A stretch of DNA of 64,000 nucleotides. Source: Candidatus Acidiferrales bacterium (GTDB lineage: Bacteria > Acidobacteriota > Terriglobia > Acidiferrales > UBA7541). The notes beneath the pieces are model-generated. The model did not search any database, had not been told where the DNA came from, and was given only the letters and a program-made list of their open reading frames with translations. The stretch lies in contig DASYYH010000028.1 of assembly GCA_035934015.1 (NCBI GenBank), positions 26,768 to 90,767 on the forward strand, written 5' to 3'. Below, in pieces: positions 27,067 to 36,087 of the stretch (positions are counted from its first letter, which is position 1; the number at the start of each line of letters is the position of its first letter). Made by a program: the position numbers and the translations under genes.

Positions 27067-27417
27067 TCATGGCTTCAGCGCCGGAATTTCGCGCATGCGC
27101 GCAAAGGCGCGGCGCACGTGCGGAATGGTGATCGAGCCGCCGACAATCAGAGCGACATGGAGCGCGTCGATGACTTCATCGCGCTTCCATCCAACCTCAG
27201 CGCTGCGCAGCAGGTGATACGTGACGCAATCGTCGCAGCGAAGCACGGCGGAAGCGACGAGTCCGAGCAATTCTTTTGTCTTTTCCGGCAGCGCGCCAGA
27301 TTCATAGGCCTGATGGTCGAGCGCGAAAAAGCGCTTCATGCCCAGATGGCCACAGTCGAGAATTTCTTCGTTCATCTCCGCCCGGAGTTTTTCGAAGTCT
27401 GAAAGTTTGTCCGCCAT
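27067..27417 (-). CDS. AhpD-fold carboxymuconolactone decarboxylase family protein
   Basis: A 116-residue protein. GGAGG lies five bases before the ATG. The redox motif is CDDC followed by TYHL, as in AhpD-like peroxidase-associated proteins rather than true decarboxylases. The core (ELLGLVASAVLRCDDC and later EVIDALHVALIVGG) fits the all-helical AhpD fold. It is convergent with the MBL-PilZ gene, 20 bases away, and lies 62 bases after the DUF2784 gene on the same strand. Confidence 0.88.
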   Translation of the reverse strand: MADKLSDFEKLRAEMNEEILDCGHLGMKRFFALDHQAYESGALPEKTKELLGLVASAVLRCDDCVTYHLLRSAEVGWKRDEVIDALHVALIVGGSITIPHVRRAFARMREIPALKP

Positions 27418-27479
27418 TCGTTCCTCCCGCGCATCGCGCGAATCGCCATTATGCGCGGAAAAGCGCGCCGCGCGCCAGT

Positions 27480-27854
27480 TCAACCGAGCGAGCCTCGCCG
27501 CCAGAAACGCCATGCGTAGAGGCCCAAATTGAATGCGCAGACGAAAACCGCGACAGTAATAAGCAGCGCAAGCGGCACGTTCGGATAAACCGTGGCGTCC
27601 AAATAATGCAACAGGAACGGGCCATGATAAGGCGAAACGCCCGCGCGAGCTTCGCACCAATTTTCGGCCAGCGTCAGGGGACAAACAAGAGGAGTGGTCT
27701 CCGCAAAAATGCCGTAAACGATCGTCAGGATATGGACGATCGCGAACCGCGGCCGGCTGCCCGTAAAGAATGCGCCGAAAATCACCCAGCTGATGAAAAG
27801 CAAATGCGCGATCAGGATCGTGTCCGCTGCGAAAATGTAGATCTTGCCGGCCAT
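27480..27854 (-). CDS. DUF2784 membrane protein
   Basis: A 124-residue integral membrane protein with four predicted helices. It shows the family pattern HLLFISWVIFGAFF, CPLTLAENW and YHGPFLLHYLDATVYP. The ATG gives a product starting AGKIYIFAADTILIAH; no strong SD is seen and an upstream start is possible. Function of DUF2784 is unknown. Confidence 0.75.
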   Translation of the reverse strand: MAGKIYIFAADTILIAHLLFISWVIFGAFFTGSRPRFAIVHILTIVYGIFAETTPLVCPLTLAENWCEARAGVSPYHGPFLLHYLDATVYPNVPLALLITVAVFVCAFNLGLYAWRFWRRGSLG

Positions 27855-28083
27855 CGCATCTGGCGAATTGCACTTCGCCGCGCCCTTTGTGGTGCGCAGC
27901 AATGGCCAATTATAGCCCGTCGCATCGCCTCCGCGGCCTCTTGCGTCCTGGAGTTCCCTGCCTCTCAAATTTTTTGCGCGCTGTGATATAAACGTGCGAA
28001 TCGTCGGCGATGCGTTTGACTATCTCCGTTTTTCATTACGATGTTGCGGCGGATAACTGTGCAGGCATGCGAGGAGAGCGCGA

Positions 28084-28584
28084 ATGGGCTACATCGATAA
28101 GAATTTGGTCCCGGACGAAACGGTGATTTACGAAACCCGGCTGCACTGGATCGTGATGCTCGGCCACATGATTGTGGGAATCTTGCTCCTGGCGCTCCCG
28201 GGACTGATCCTCATCGTTTATGCGCTGACGCAGAAAGGAATTGCCGTTGGGAACGCGCACCTGATGGAAGCCGGCGGCGCCGCATTGCTCCTTTGCGGCG
28301 TGGCGACGATTTTCGCGGGAATGCTGCGGCGGAACGCCACGGAAATGGCCGTGACGAACCGCCGCGTGGTCATCAAAAAGGGTCTGGCCAGCCGCACCAC
28401 CATCGAAATGCTGCTGAATAAAGTGGAAAGCATCGAAGTCAGCGAGACACTCTTCGGCAGAATGCTCGGTTATGGAACGATCGTCGTGATCGGCACCGGC
28501 GGAACGCCTGAGCCGTTTCAGAAAGTCGCGCATCCTCTGGAGTTTCGCAGTCAGGTGCAGCAGCAGATCGAAAAGCTGCATTGA
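28084..28584 (+). CDS. PH-domain (bPH2/YdbS-like) membrane protein
   Basis: A 166-residue protein with two helices near residues 23-45 and 60-80, then a bacterial PH domain with TNRRVVIKKGLASRTTIEM and VESIEVSETLFGRMLGYGTI, the hallmark of the bPH2 family. GAGGAGAG precedes the ATG. Function unknown. A hairpin follows the stop codon. Confidence 0.85.
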   Translation: MGYIDKNLVPDETVIYETRLHWIVMLGHMIVGILLLALPGLILIVYALTQKGIAVGNAHLMEAGGAALLLCGVATIFAGMLRRNATEMAVTNRRVVIKKGLASRTTIEMLLNKVESIEVSETLFGRMLGYGTIVVIGTGGTPEPFQKVAHPLEFRSQVQQQIEKLH

Positions 28585-28597
28585 AAAGTGGATTGAA

Positions 28598-28618
28598 AAG
28601 CCGCGAATGCCGCGGCTT
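28598..28618. terminator. Hairpin after the PH-domain gene
   Basis: A perfect 8-bp stem (AAGCCGCG with CGCGGCTT) with a five-base loop lies 14 bases after the stop. The plus strand lacks a T-run, while the minus strand continues with TTTTCAAT. It may still terminate or stabilise the transcript. Confidence 0.35.
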
Positions 28619-28711
28619 GACCGAGAAGCGGAATCACGGTAAGACAAATATGGCGAGGCAGAGGCAGCGAAGTCCGAGCAGAAGTATTTCCGCCGCACGG
28701 AGACCAGAATT

Positions 28712-30988
28712 ATGGCGAACGAAACGACGAGCAACGGCGGCGGGAAACACAAAGAGTTGGTGAGTCTCGTTCCTTACGGCCTGAACGAACGGCATCCTCG
28801 CGCCTACAAGGAAATTCTCAGCACAATCTGGGAAAACCGCGACCAACTGGGCTACGCATGGCGCATCTTGAACGACGGCTGCTGCGACGGCTGCTCGCTC
28901 GGCACCACGGGGATGCATGATTGGACGATGGATGGCGTGCATCTTTGCGCGCTGCGGCTCAAATTGCTGCGGCTGAACACCATGCCGGCAATGGATTCGC
29001 GCCTGCTGGAAGACGCCGATGCGCTCGCGAAAATGCGAACGCGGCACCTGTCGCGGCTCGGCCGGCTTTCCGTCCCGATGATTCGCCGGCGCGGTGACAA
29101 GGGATTTCGCCGCATTGCGTGGGAAGAGGCGCTGAAAATTGCAGCGCGGGGCCTCTGCGAGACGGATCCGAGGCGCTTGGCGTGGTTCCTGACCTCGCGC
29201 GGAGTGACCAACGAGGCGTATTACGCACACCAGAAGGTCGCGCGATTTTTTGGCACAAATCATGTGGATACCAGCGCGCGCATCTGCCACGCGCCGAGCA
29301 CGGCCGGGCTGATGGCTACGGTCGGATGCGCGGCGACGACGTGCTCCTATTCGGATTGGATCGGCGCGGACCTGCTAATCCTGATTGGGACGAACCTGCC
29401 CAACAATCAGCCTGTGAGCACGAAATATCTTTATTACGCGAAGCAGAAAGGCACGAAAGTTTTTGTCGTGAACCCGTATTTCGAACCGGGCCTCGAGCGC
29501 TACTGGGTTCCTTCCGTGGCGAAGAGCGCGCTCTTCGGAACGCGTTTCGCCGACGATTTTTTTCAGGTCCACATCGGCGGGGACATTCCGTTCTTTTATG
29601 GCGTGCTGAAGCATTTGATCGAAAACAATTGGGTGGACCGCGCATTTGTCGCCGAGCGCACGGCGGGATGGAGCGACGTCGAGGCAAGAGTGAAGAGCCT
29701 CCCGTGGGAGGCCCTTGAGCGCGGCTCGGGCCTGGCGCGCGCCGACATGCTGCGATTCGCCCAGGCCTTCGCGAAGGCGCGGCACGCCATCGCCGTCTGG
29801 AGCATGGGAATCACGCAGCATCGCTATGGCAGCGACAACGTGCGCGCGATCGTGAATTTGCAGCTTGCCAAGGGCAATATCGGCCGACCGCACACGGGCT
29901 TGATGCCGATTCGCGGTCACAGCGGCGTGCAGGGAGGCGCGGAGATGGGCGGCCAGCCGTCCGCCTACGCGATGGGCTTGCCCGTGAACGACGAAAATGC
30001 GCAGCGTCTGGCGCAGCCGGATCTTTGGGGTTTTGTGCCGCCGACATGGAAAGGACTAACGGCGGCGCACATGATCTTGGCAGCGGAGCGTGGAGAAATC
30101 GATGCCCTCTGGCAGAGCGGCGGAAATTTTGTGGATACGCTCCCGGAACCGGAGCGCGTCAAAAAAGCCGTCGGAAATATCAAGCTTCGAATCCATCAGG
30201 ACATCGCCGTCAGCTCCAACATGCTCGTCGAGCCGGCGGACACCGTGCTTCTGCTGCCCACGCGGACGCGTTATGAGCAGCGCGGCGGCGGCACGGAGAC
30301 GAGCACGGAGAGGCGCGTCATCTACAGCCCGGAAATTCCCGGGCCGCGCCTTCCGGAAACCAAAGACGAGTGGGGAATTCCAGTGCTTGTGGCGCGCCAG
30401 GCCGATCCCACGCGCGCTGCGAAAATTTTCTCGTGGAAAGACACGCAGGAGATTCGCGACGAAATCAACCGCGTCTGCCCGGCATACAATGGCATTGGGA
30501 ACCTGCGCAAGAAGGGCGACAATTTTCAGTATGGCGGGCCGCGGCTGCTCGCCGATCGTTGCTCGACGCCGGATGGCAAGGCCCATTTCAGCGTCGTCGA
30601 ATTGCCCGAAGAACGCGTCCCTCCGGGGCATTTCCTGCTGGCGACGCGGCGTGGCAAGCAATTCAACAGCATCATTCACGCCGCAACGGATCCGCTCACG
30701 GGTGCGGCGCGCGAGGATATTTTCATTTCGCCGCAAGACGCGGAGCGCTTGGGCTTGACGAACGGCGATGCCATCCTCGTGCGCAACGAGCGCGGCGAAT
30801 TTCGCGGACGCGCACGAATCGACCGCGTGAAGCCGGGCAGCGTGCAGGGCCACTGGCCCGAAATGAATGTTCTTATTGCTGCTGGATGCCTCGATCCAAG
30901 CGGTGTGCCGGACTACAACGCCGTCGTGGAAATCATCCCGGCATCGCGAGCGGCTGAAACGGTGCCCGAGGCTATGACGACCGCGTAG
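28712..30988 (+). CDS. FdhF/YdeP-like molybdopterin oxidoreductase
   Basis: A 758-residue molybdenum enzyme of the CxxC-type formate-dehydrogenase-like alpha-subunit family (YdeP group). Near residues 56-80 the Fe-S motif reads CCDGCSLG followed by GVHLC. The region ARICHAPSTAGL has a Cys at the position of the Mo/Se ligand of formate dehydrogenases. Mo-bis-PGD binding segments such as LILIGTNLPNNQP and MPIRGHSGVQGG are visible. No electron-transfer subunits or Tat signal accompany it, so it is probably a soluble single-subunit enzyme. Substrate is not certain. fdhD follows 30 bases later, in line with a formate-dehydrogenase-like cofactor need. Confidence 0.9.
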   Translation: MANETTSNGGGKHKELVSLVPYGLNERHPRAYKEILSTIWENRDQLGYAWRILNDGCCDGCSLGTTGMHDWTMDGVHLCALRLKLLRLNTMPAMDSRLLEDADALAKMRTRHLSRLGRLSVPMIRRRGDKGFRRIAWEEALKIAARGLCETDPRRLAWFLTSRGVTNEAYYAHQKVARFFGTNHVDTSARICHAPSTAGLMATVGCAATTCSYSDWIGADLLILIGTNLPNNQPVSTKYLYYAKQKGTKVFVVNPYFEPGLERYWVPSVAKSALFGTRFADDFFQVHIGGDIPFFYGVLKHLIENNWVDRAFVAERTAGWSDVEARVKSLPWEALERGSGLARADMLRFAQAFAKARHAIAVWSMGITQHRYGSDNVRAIVNLQLAKGNIGRPHTGLMPIRGHSGVQGGAEMGGQPSAYAMGLPVNDENAQRLAQPDLWGFVPPTWKGLTAAHMILAAERGEIDALWQSGGNFVDTLPEPERVKKAVGNIKLRIHQDIAVSSNMLVEPADTVLLLPTRTRYEQRGGGTETSTERRVIYSPEIPGPRLPETKDEWGIPVLVARQADPTRAAKIFSWKDTQEIRDEINRVCPAYNGIGNLRKKGDNFQYGGPRLLADRCSTPDGKAHFSVVELPEERVPPGHFLLATRRGKQFNSIIHAATDPLTGAAREDIFISPQDAERLGLTNGDAILVRNERGEFRGRARIDRVKPGSVQGHWPEMNVLIAAGCLDPSGVPDYNAVVEIIPASRAAETVPEAMTTA

Positions 30989-31018
30989 AGGCACGAAAGG
31001 AATAGCTGGAGAAAGCCA

Positions 31019-31876
31019 ATGGCAGCAGGCCCGCGCGATATTGATGTCACGCTGATTCACGAGTGGGCCGCTGGCCGTGTTCGCGCTGCGCAGGATTATC
31101 TGGCGGGCGAAGAGCCGCTGGAAATTCGCGCCAATGGGCGCGCGCTGAGCGTCACAATGCGCACGCCGGGCCACGATTTGGAATTGGCCGCGGGTTTTCT
31201 TTTCACCGAAGGGATCATTCAAACACGCGATCAGATTTTGTCCATCGCACATGCGCAGGAATGCAAGGCGGCAGAGCGCGGAAATATCGTCTTGGTCGAG
31301 TTATCCGCCAACACAGACCTCGAATTGGAGAAGACGCGAAGAAATTTTTTCGCCGCTTCGAGTTGCGGCATCTGCGGCAAGGCTTCCATCGACGCGGTGC
31401 GCGCCCGCGGAGTGAAAACGATTCAATCGCAATTGCGCATCGAGCCGGAAATTTTGTGCCGCATTCCGGAGGCGCTGCGCGCGGGACAGCAAATCTTCGG
31501 CCGCACGGGAGGGTTGCACGCGGCGGGATTGTTCGACGCGAACGGCAAGCTCATCCTCGAACGAGAAGACATTGGCCGCCACAACGCCGTGGATAAAATC
31601 ATTGGCTGGGCGCTGATGCAAGGCAAGCAGCCGCTTTCCGATTGTCTGTTGATGGTCAGCGGGCGCGGCGGATTCGAAATTGTGCAGAAGGCCGCGATGG
31701 CGGGTGTGCCCGTTGTCGCGTCCGTTTCCGCATGTTCGAGCCTCGCAGTGCAATTCGCGCGCGAAATGGGTATGACGCTGATCGGTTTTCTGCGTGACCA
31801 GCGCTTCGTCATTTACTCAGGCGGCGAGCGCTTAGGGTTGGCTGCAGAGCAAGCTTTGCGGCCAGTGGATTCCTAG
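31019..31876 (+). CDS. fdhD: Formate dehydrogenase accessory sulfurtransferase FdhD
   Basis: A 285-residue protein that transfers sulfur from IscS to the Mo cofactor of formate dehydrogenases. The catalytic pair is SSCGICGKASID. Family motifs RTPGHDLELAAGFLFTEG, ILEREDIGRHNAVDKIIG and SGRGGFEIVQKA are intact. GGAGAAAG precedes the ATG. It forms an operon with the YdeP-like oxidoreductase, its likely client. Confidence 0.95.
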   Translation: MAAGPRDIDVTLIHEWAAGRVRAAQDYLAGEEPLEIRANGRALSVTMRTPGHDLELAAGFLFTEGIIQTRDQILSIAHAQECKAAERGNIVLVELSANTDLELEKTRRNFFAASSCGICGKASIDAVRARGVKTIQSQLRIEPEILCRIPEALRAGQQIFGRTGGLHAAGLFDANGKLILEREDIGRHNAVDKIIGWALMQGKQPLSDCLLMVSGRGGFEIVQKAAMAGVPVVASVSACSSLAVQFAREMGMTLIGFLRDQRFVIYSGGERLGLAAEQALRPVDS

Positions 31877-31955
31877 TAGAGAGAGCACAGGCCTCGCGCA
31901 AAGAGATAAGCACACGAGGTTTCCCTGCACAAAATTCCTGCGGTGCAACCTTAAA

Positions 31956-32987
31956 TTACTGAACCGCGTACACGTAAACCTCGCCCGGAGCCGTGCCCTG
32001 TGGAGGAACGGTAATGAACAAGCGTCCCAGCGAAGGCGCGAGAACTTCATTCTTGCCGCCGGGCGCTGAACTAACTTTGTCCAGTAACGAGTAATGATCT
32101 GCGTCATCCTCGTGATAGACGAAAAGCGCGCCGGGCGCAGTGCCGCACGAGGCGTAAATCCTCTTCGATTGCGCATCGAAAATCAGGTCGTCAACTCCCG
32201 TGGAAATAGGCAAGGTTTGAAGCTCTTTTCCCGTTTCGCTATCGAAAACAACGATGACACCGCTGCGGCATGCAACGAATAACCGATGCGATGCTTCATC
32301 GAAAGCCATGGCCACATTACGCTTGCCCATCGTGACGGGCCACCGCGCGAGAAGTCTCCGAGTTTCGCGGTTGATCACGTCCACTTCGCTCTTTGAAGGA
32401 TTGTTCTGGTAGATCTTCGCGCTGCCTTTTGCGATAGCCATGGCTTCGAGCGTGTCGCCATCAATCTGGATGTCCGCGACTTTCCTTCCCGTATTCGTAT
32501 TGATCACGCTGAGCATGGAGAAAGTTTCGTGCGCATCGCCGCCGCCGTTGACGACGTACAGAAAATGCGTCGCGGGATCATAGCCGATGGAATCGGAATC
32601 GACCCTGAGCTTTGCCGCGCCGAGCAAGCGATAAGTCCGGCCATTGTACATCTTCACCTCGCCGGCGCCGCCGTCGGTGATAAAAATGCGGTTGAGGTCC
32701 TCGCGCACAAAGATGGCATGCGGAATCCCAATGCCGGTGATGGCGCGGATAAATTTGCCGGTGTGCAAGTTGAAGACGAGAACTTCATGAGCGGTTTCCG
32801 CTGCAAGAAACAGGCGATTGCCGCGCACATCGACACTGAGATGGTCGAAGCGGCCTTTCACATCCGCCGGCATCGGATATTTCGCTACGAGCTCGATAGG
32901 CTCGGCTGCGCGCACGGGCATTCCAAGCGTCAGGACGAATAGTGCTGCCAGAAATGCGAAATAGTTTTTTCCCGTAATTGTTTTCAT
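31956..32987 (-). CDS. Exported YncE-like beta-propeller protein
   Basis: A 343-residue protein with an N-terminal signal peptide cleaved near PVRA-AEP. Repeats of the YVTN type occur throughout (VDVRGNRLFLAAE, YDPATHFLYVVNG, FDEASHRLFVACRSG). ATG 32987 is chosen because CGGAGG lies seven bases upstream. A 14-residue longer form is possible but has no SD. It is divergent from the unknown gene at 33144. The role of such periplasmic propellers is mostly unknown. Confidence 0.85.
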   Translation of the reverse strand: MKTITGKNYFAFLAALFVLTLGMPVRAAEPIELVAKYPMPADVKGRFDHLSVDVRGNRLFLAAETAHEVLVFNLHTGKFIRAITGIGIPHAIFVREDLNRIFITDGGAGEVKMYNGRTYRLLGAAKLRVDSDSIGYDPATHFLYVVNGGGDAHETFSMLSVINTNTGRKVADIQIDGDTLEAMAIAKGSAKIYQNNPSKSEVDVINRETRRLLARWPVTMGKRNVAMAFDEASHRLFVACRSGVIVVFDSETGKELQTLPISTGVDDLIFDAQSKRIYASCGTAPGALFVYHEDDADHYSLLDKVSSAPGGKNEVLAPSLGRLFITVPPQGTAPGEVYVYAVQ

Positions 32988-33143
32988 GATATTCCTCCGG
33001 CGAAGCGAGACGGAACAAACCCATACCACGAACCGTGAATCCGGAAAAGCAGGAACAGAGAAGCTAAACGTAAATTAATTTTGATTTAAGGCTGGATCGG
33101 GACGGCCGGGGTAGTCTCTTCGTGAAAACCAGGAGGGGTACGC

Positions 33144-34067
33144 ATGGGGAATAATTCTTCCGCGCGCGGCAGAACCATCGGCGCGGCCGTCATTGTCATC
33201 CTAATTCTTGCCGCGTGGTTTGGGTTTGGAGGCACGCGCCGTTTGACGCAAAACTTCTTCGATTCCCTGAGAATGCGGAAAGCGCAGGCAGTCAACGTGG
33301 ACCTGTCGAATTTTGTAGGGCCGAATGCCAATGCGGCGCTGCAACAGATGGTGACGCAAATGATTTCAGACAAGGTCGCCGTGACCGTCAACGAAAAAGC
33401 GCAGCCCGCATCGGACGCCGCAGCAGCGAGCAAGCTGGCAGGCTTTTCCGTGCAGCTTTTCGCGGGCCGTAAAGATGCTCCCGAAATCACCGTCGCCGGC
33501 GAGCACGCCTTCAATCTGACTGTAGATCGCACGCGGCTTCAGGCAATCCTGAAGGAGGCTGGGCGCCCGGACTTGGTTCTGCCGCAATCGCTCGACGGCG
33601 CCACAGTTGCCGTGACAGTTCCCAAGACTGTCCACGCGCGCTACGGCACGTGTCCCGGTCGGCCCAGCGCGACCGCCAATGTTGCGACTCCCCCGCCTTC
33701 CACCATGCAATACGACAATTGCGTGATGCTCAGCGAAGGCCCAAGTCCCGTGGTAAATGCGCCGCTTGGTTTGGACTTGCAGCAGCTCGCGGAGATCGGT
33801 CTGGAACTCGCGGGAATGACTCCGCCGCAAGCGAGGCAGTTCCTGCAAACAGTGAACTGGCAAGCAACGCTCGGAGTCTCGATTCCGCGCTTCATGCGTT
33901 CTTATGAAGTGGTGAAAGTCAACGGCGCTCAAGGCACGCTGCTGAACATGGCCGGCAGACGCGGCCCGACCTACGCGCTTCTATGGTCCAAGAATGGAAT
34001 CGTTTATTCGCTTACGGGATTTGGAGATCCGAGCGACGCCGTCTCTCTGGCGAATTCGCTGCAATAA
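33144..34067 (+). CDS. Membrane-anchored protein of unknown function
   Basis: A 307-residue protein not recognised as a named family. An excellent SD (AGGAGGGG) precedes the ATG. One transmembrane helix lies at about residues 10-28 with Ser/Arg-rich residues before it; the rest should be extracytoplasmic. The C-terminal half holds QYDNCVMLSEG and LLNMAGRRGPTYALLWSKNGIVYSLTGFG, reminiscent of DUF4367-like domains found with anti-sigma factors, though this is only a resemblance. The ABC ATPase gene starts about 20 bases after its stop, so it is probably part of that operon. Confidence 0.7.
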   Translation: MGNNSSARGRTIGAAVIVILILAAWFGFGGTRRLTQNFFDSLRMRKAQAVNVDLSNFVGPNANAALQQMVTQMISDKVAVTVNEKAQPASDAAAASKLAGFSVQLFAGRKDAPEITVAGEHAFNLTVDRTRLQAILKEAGRPDLVLPQSLDGATVAVTVPKTVHARYGTCPGRPSATANVATPPPSTMQYDNCVMLSEGPSPVVNAPLGLDLQQLAEIGLELAGMTPPQARQFLQTVNWQATLGVSIPRFMRSYEVVKVNGAQGTLLNMAGRRGPTYALLWSKNGIVYSLTGFGDPSDAVSLANSLQ

Positions 34068-34088
34068 TGATGACTCCGGGAGACGCAA

Positions 34089-35015
34089 CTGCCAGCCGCA
34101 AATAACTTCGCTATTCATACGCAGGATCTGCGCAAGGAATACGGCCGCAAGGTCGCAGTGCGCAAGCTTTCGCTCACCGTGCCGCGCGGCTCCATCTTCG
34201 GATTTCTAGGGCCGAATGGCGCGGGGAAGAGCACGTCGATCAAAATGCTCCTGGGGCTGGTGAAGCCGACAAGCGGTCAAGGTTATGTGCTCGGCGCGCC
34301 CGCCGGAAACGTGGAAGTCCGCCGCAAAATCGGATTCCTGCCGGAACATTTCCGTTTTTATGACTGGCTGACGCCCGCCGAACTGCTGCGTTTTCACGGA
34401 CGCCTTTGCGGAATGTCCGCCGCGCGGCTGCGCGAGCGCATTCCGGAAATGCTCGATCTCGTGGGACTCACGCCCCACCGCGACAAACACGTTCACGATT
34501 TCTCGAAGGGCATGATGCAGCGCATCGGTCTGGCGCAGGCGCTGATTCATGAACCGGAGATTATTTTTCTCGATGAGCCGACTTCGGGGCTCGATCCCAT
34601 GGGGCGCCGGCTGGTGCGCGACGTGATTCGCGCGCAGCGCGAACGCGGCGCGACGGTGTTCTTGAATTCGCATTTGCTCAGCGAAGTGGAGATCACGTGC
34701 GACAACGTGGCCTTCCTCAAAGACGGCGAAGTAGTCGCTGCAAAAAATCTGAGCGCGCTTGGCCAGGAAGAGGTGCGCGCCGTCGCGCGTGTGCGAAAGC
34801 TTTCGCAGCAGGCAATCGCCGGGCTGGCCGCGTGGACCACTTCGGTGAATCTCGAAGGCGAGCAACTCATCGTCACGATGCGCTCGGCAGAGATTGTTCC
34901 GGATGTGCTCCGCCATCTCGCCGCTTCCGGCGCGGATGTTTATTCCTTCACGCCGGAACGCGCTTCGCTCGAGGATCTCTTCATGCGCATCATGGGGGAG
35001 GATCGCGGACTGTGA
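34089..35015 (+). CDS. ABC transporter ATPase (CcmA/NatA type), probable CTG start
   Basis: A 308-residue ATPase for an ABC-2-type exporter. Walker A is GPNGAGKST, the signature FSKGMMQRIGLAQAL, Walker B IIFLDEPTSGLDP and the switch NSHLLSE. The frame has no ATG, GTG or TTG before the domain: the first canonical start is GTG 34158, which would remove the first beta-strand (AIHTQDLRKEYG). CTG 34089, six bases after GGGAG and 21 bases after the upstream stop, gives a complete domain. A frameshift error near 34067 is the alternative. It overlaps the permease gene by four bases. Confidence 0.85.
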   Translation: MPAANNFAIHTQDLRKEYGRKVAVRKLSLTVPRGSIFGFLGPNGAGKSTSIKMLLGLVKPTSGQGYVLGAPAGNVEVRRKIGFLPEHFRFYDWLTPAELLRFHGRLCGMSAARLRERIPEMLDLVGLTPHRDKHVHDFSKGMMQRIGLAQALIHEPEIIFLDEPTSGLDPMGRRLVRDVIRAQRERGATVFLNSHLLSEVEITCDNVAFLKDGEVVAAKNLSALGQEEVRAVARVRKLSQQAIAGLAAWTTSVNLEGEQLIVTMRSAEIVPDVLRHLAASGADVYSFTPERASLEDLFMRIMGEDRGL

Positions 35016-35845
35016 GAGGCTGCTGGGTCATGGCGGGAATCACGTTTCGCGAAGCCGCGCGCAAAAAAATTCTGTGGACGGCGCTGCTCGCCGGCCTCGG
35101 TTTCCTCCTACTGTTTGGGCTTGCGCTGCATTTTCAAATGAAGGATTTCGACGCGCGTTCGACTGCGCCGTTCATTCGATACGAAGTGCTCAGCTCCATG
35201 TTGATGATCGGGCTTTACGTCGTGGACCTGCTCGCCGTCGTGATGACGATCCTGACTTCCGTCGACACGATTTCGGGCGAAATCAATTCCGGCACGATTC
35301 ATGCGATCGCCACGAAGCCCGTCCCGCGCTGGCAGATTCTTCTCGGCAAATGGGTTGGATTTGTGGGCATGATCGCCGCGTTCGTCGCGCTCACTTTCGG
35401 CGGGACAATCGCCGTCGCCTATGGTTTGAGCGGCGTGGCGCCCGAAAATCCTGTTCATGGCGCGCTGCTGGTTTTTCTGGAATGCCTGCTGGTCTTGAGC
35501 GCCACGCTGATGTTCGGCACCTGGTTTTCCACGCTGACAAATGGCGTCATCGTGCTCGGCCTTCACGGTCTCGCGTTCATGGGAGGATGGCTCGAGCAAA
35601 TGAGCGGATTCACGGAAAGTCCCCGCCTGGTCGCGGTCGGCATCTTCACAAGCCTCGTGATGCCGAGCGAATCGATTTGGCGTCGCGCCGCGTTCGAAAT
35701 GCAAACGCCGCTGGCGGGCTCGCTGCCTTTCTCGCCATTCGCCAATGTCTCGATTCCGAGCGGAGCCATGATCGGCTACGCGGGATTTTATCTATTCGTT
35801 GCGTTCGTCATCGCAATCTATCACTTTGGCCGTCGCGATTTGTGA
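35012..35845 (+). CDS. ABC-2-type transporter permease
   Basis: A 277-residue integral membrane protein with about six helices. It shows the ABC-2 pattern DTISGEINSGTIHAIATKPVPRWQILLGKWVG before helix three. The GTG at 35012 overlaps the ATPase stop (GTGA); an ATG six codons later is an alternative start. It pairs with the ATPase upstream. The substrate is unknown; ABC-2 pairs often export lipids, antibiotics or ions, and no neighbouring gene narrows this. Confidence 0.88.
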   Translation: MRGCWVMAGITFREAARKKILWTALLAGLGFLLLFGLALHFQMKDFDARSTAPFIRYEVLSSMLMIGLYVVDLLAVVMTILTSVDTISGEINSGTIHAIATKPVPRWQILLGKWVGFVGMIAAFVALTFGGTIAVAYGLSGVAPENPVHGALLVFLECLLVLSATLMFGTWFSTLTNGVIVLGLHGLAFMGGWLEQMSGFTESPRLVAVGIFTSLVMPSESIWRRAAFEMQTPLAGSLPFSPFANVSIPSGAMIGYAGFYLFVAFVIAIYHFGRRDL

Positions 35846-35963
35846 TGTTGCGTCTCTTCGATCAGCGCAATTTCCACGGTTTTTTCGGGCGCATCTTTCG
35901 CGGGAATCGAAGCTCGCAAAGCGCTCGGCGACAATCCTTCCGCAGCCTCGCCACTCGTTTCAG

Positions 35964-35969
35964 TATAAA
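35964..35969 (+). promoter_or_regulatory. Putative -10 box of the tRNA-Ile gene
   Basis: TATAAA lies 14 bases before the tRNA 5' end, a suitable distance for a short leader. No convincing -35 box is seen at 17 bases upstream. Confidence 0.3.
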
Positions 35970-35983
35970 ATGGCCATACGCGC

Positions 35984-36059
<76 letters not shown>

Positions 36060-36087
36060 TCCTTCGCTCGCCGCTGCGATACGCAGC

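Noticed and set aside
27067..27909. A single 280-residue protein spanning the AhpD-like gene and upstream sequence
   Set aside because: The first half is an out-of-frame reading of the DUF2784 gene. The AhpD-like gene has its own ATG with GGAGG.
34067..34105. 12-codon frame MMTPGDATASRK at the start of the ABC ATPase region
   Set aside because: It ends before the ATPase domain and has no SD. It matters only as evidence for a possible frameshift alternative to the CTG start.
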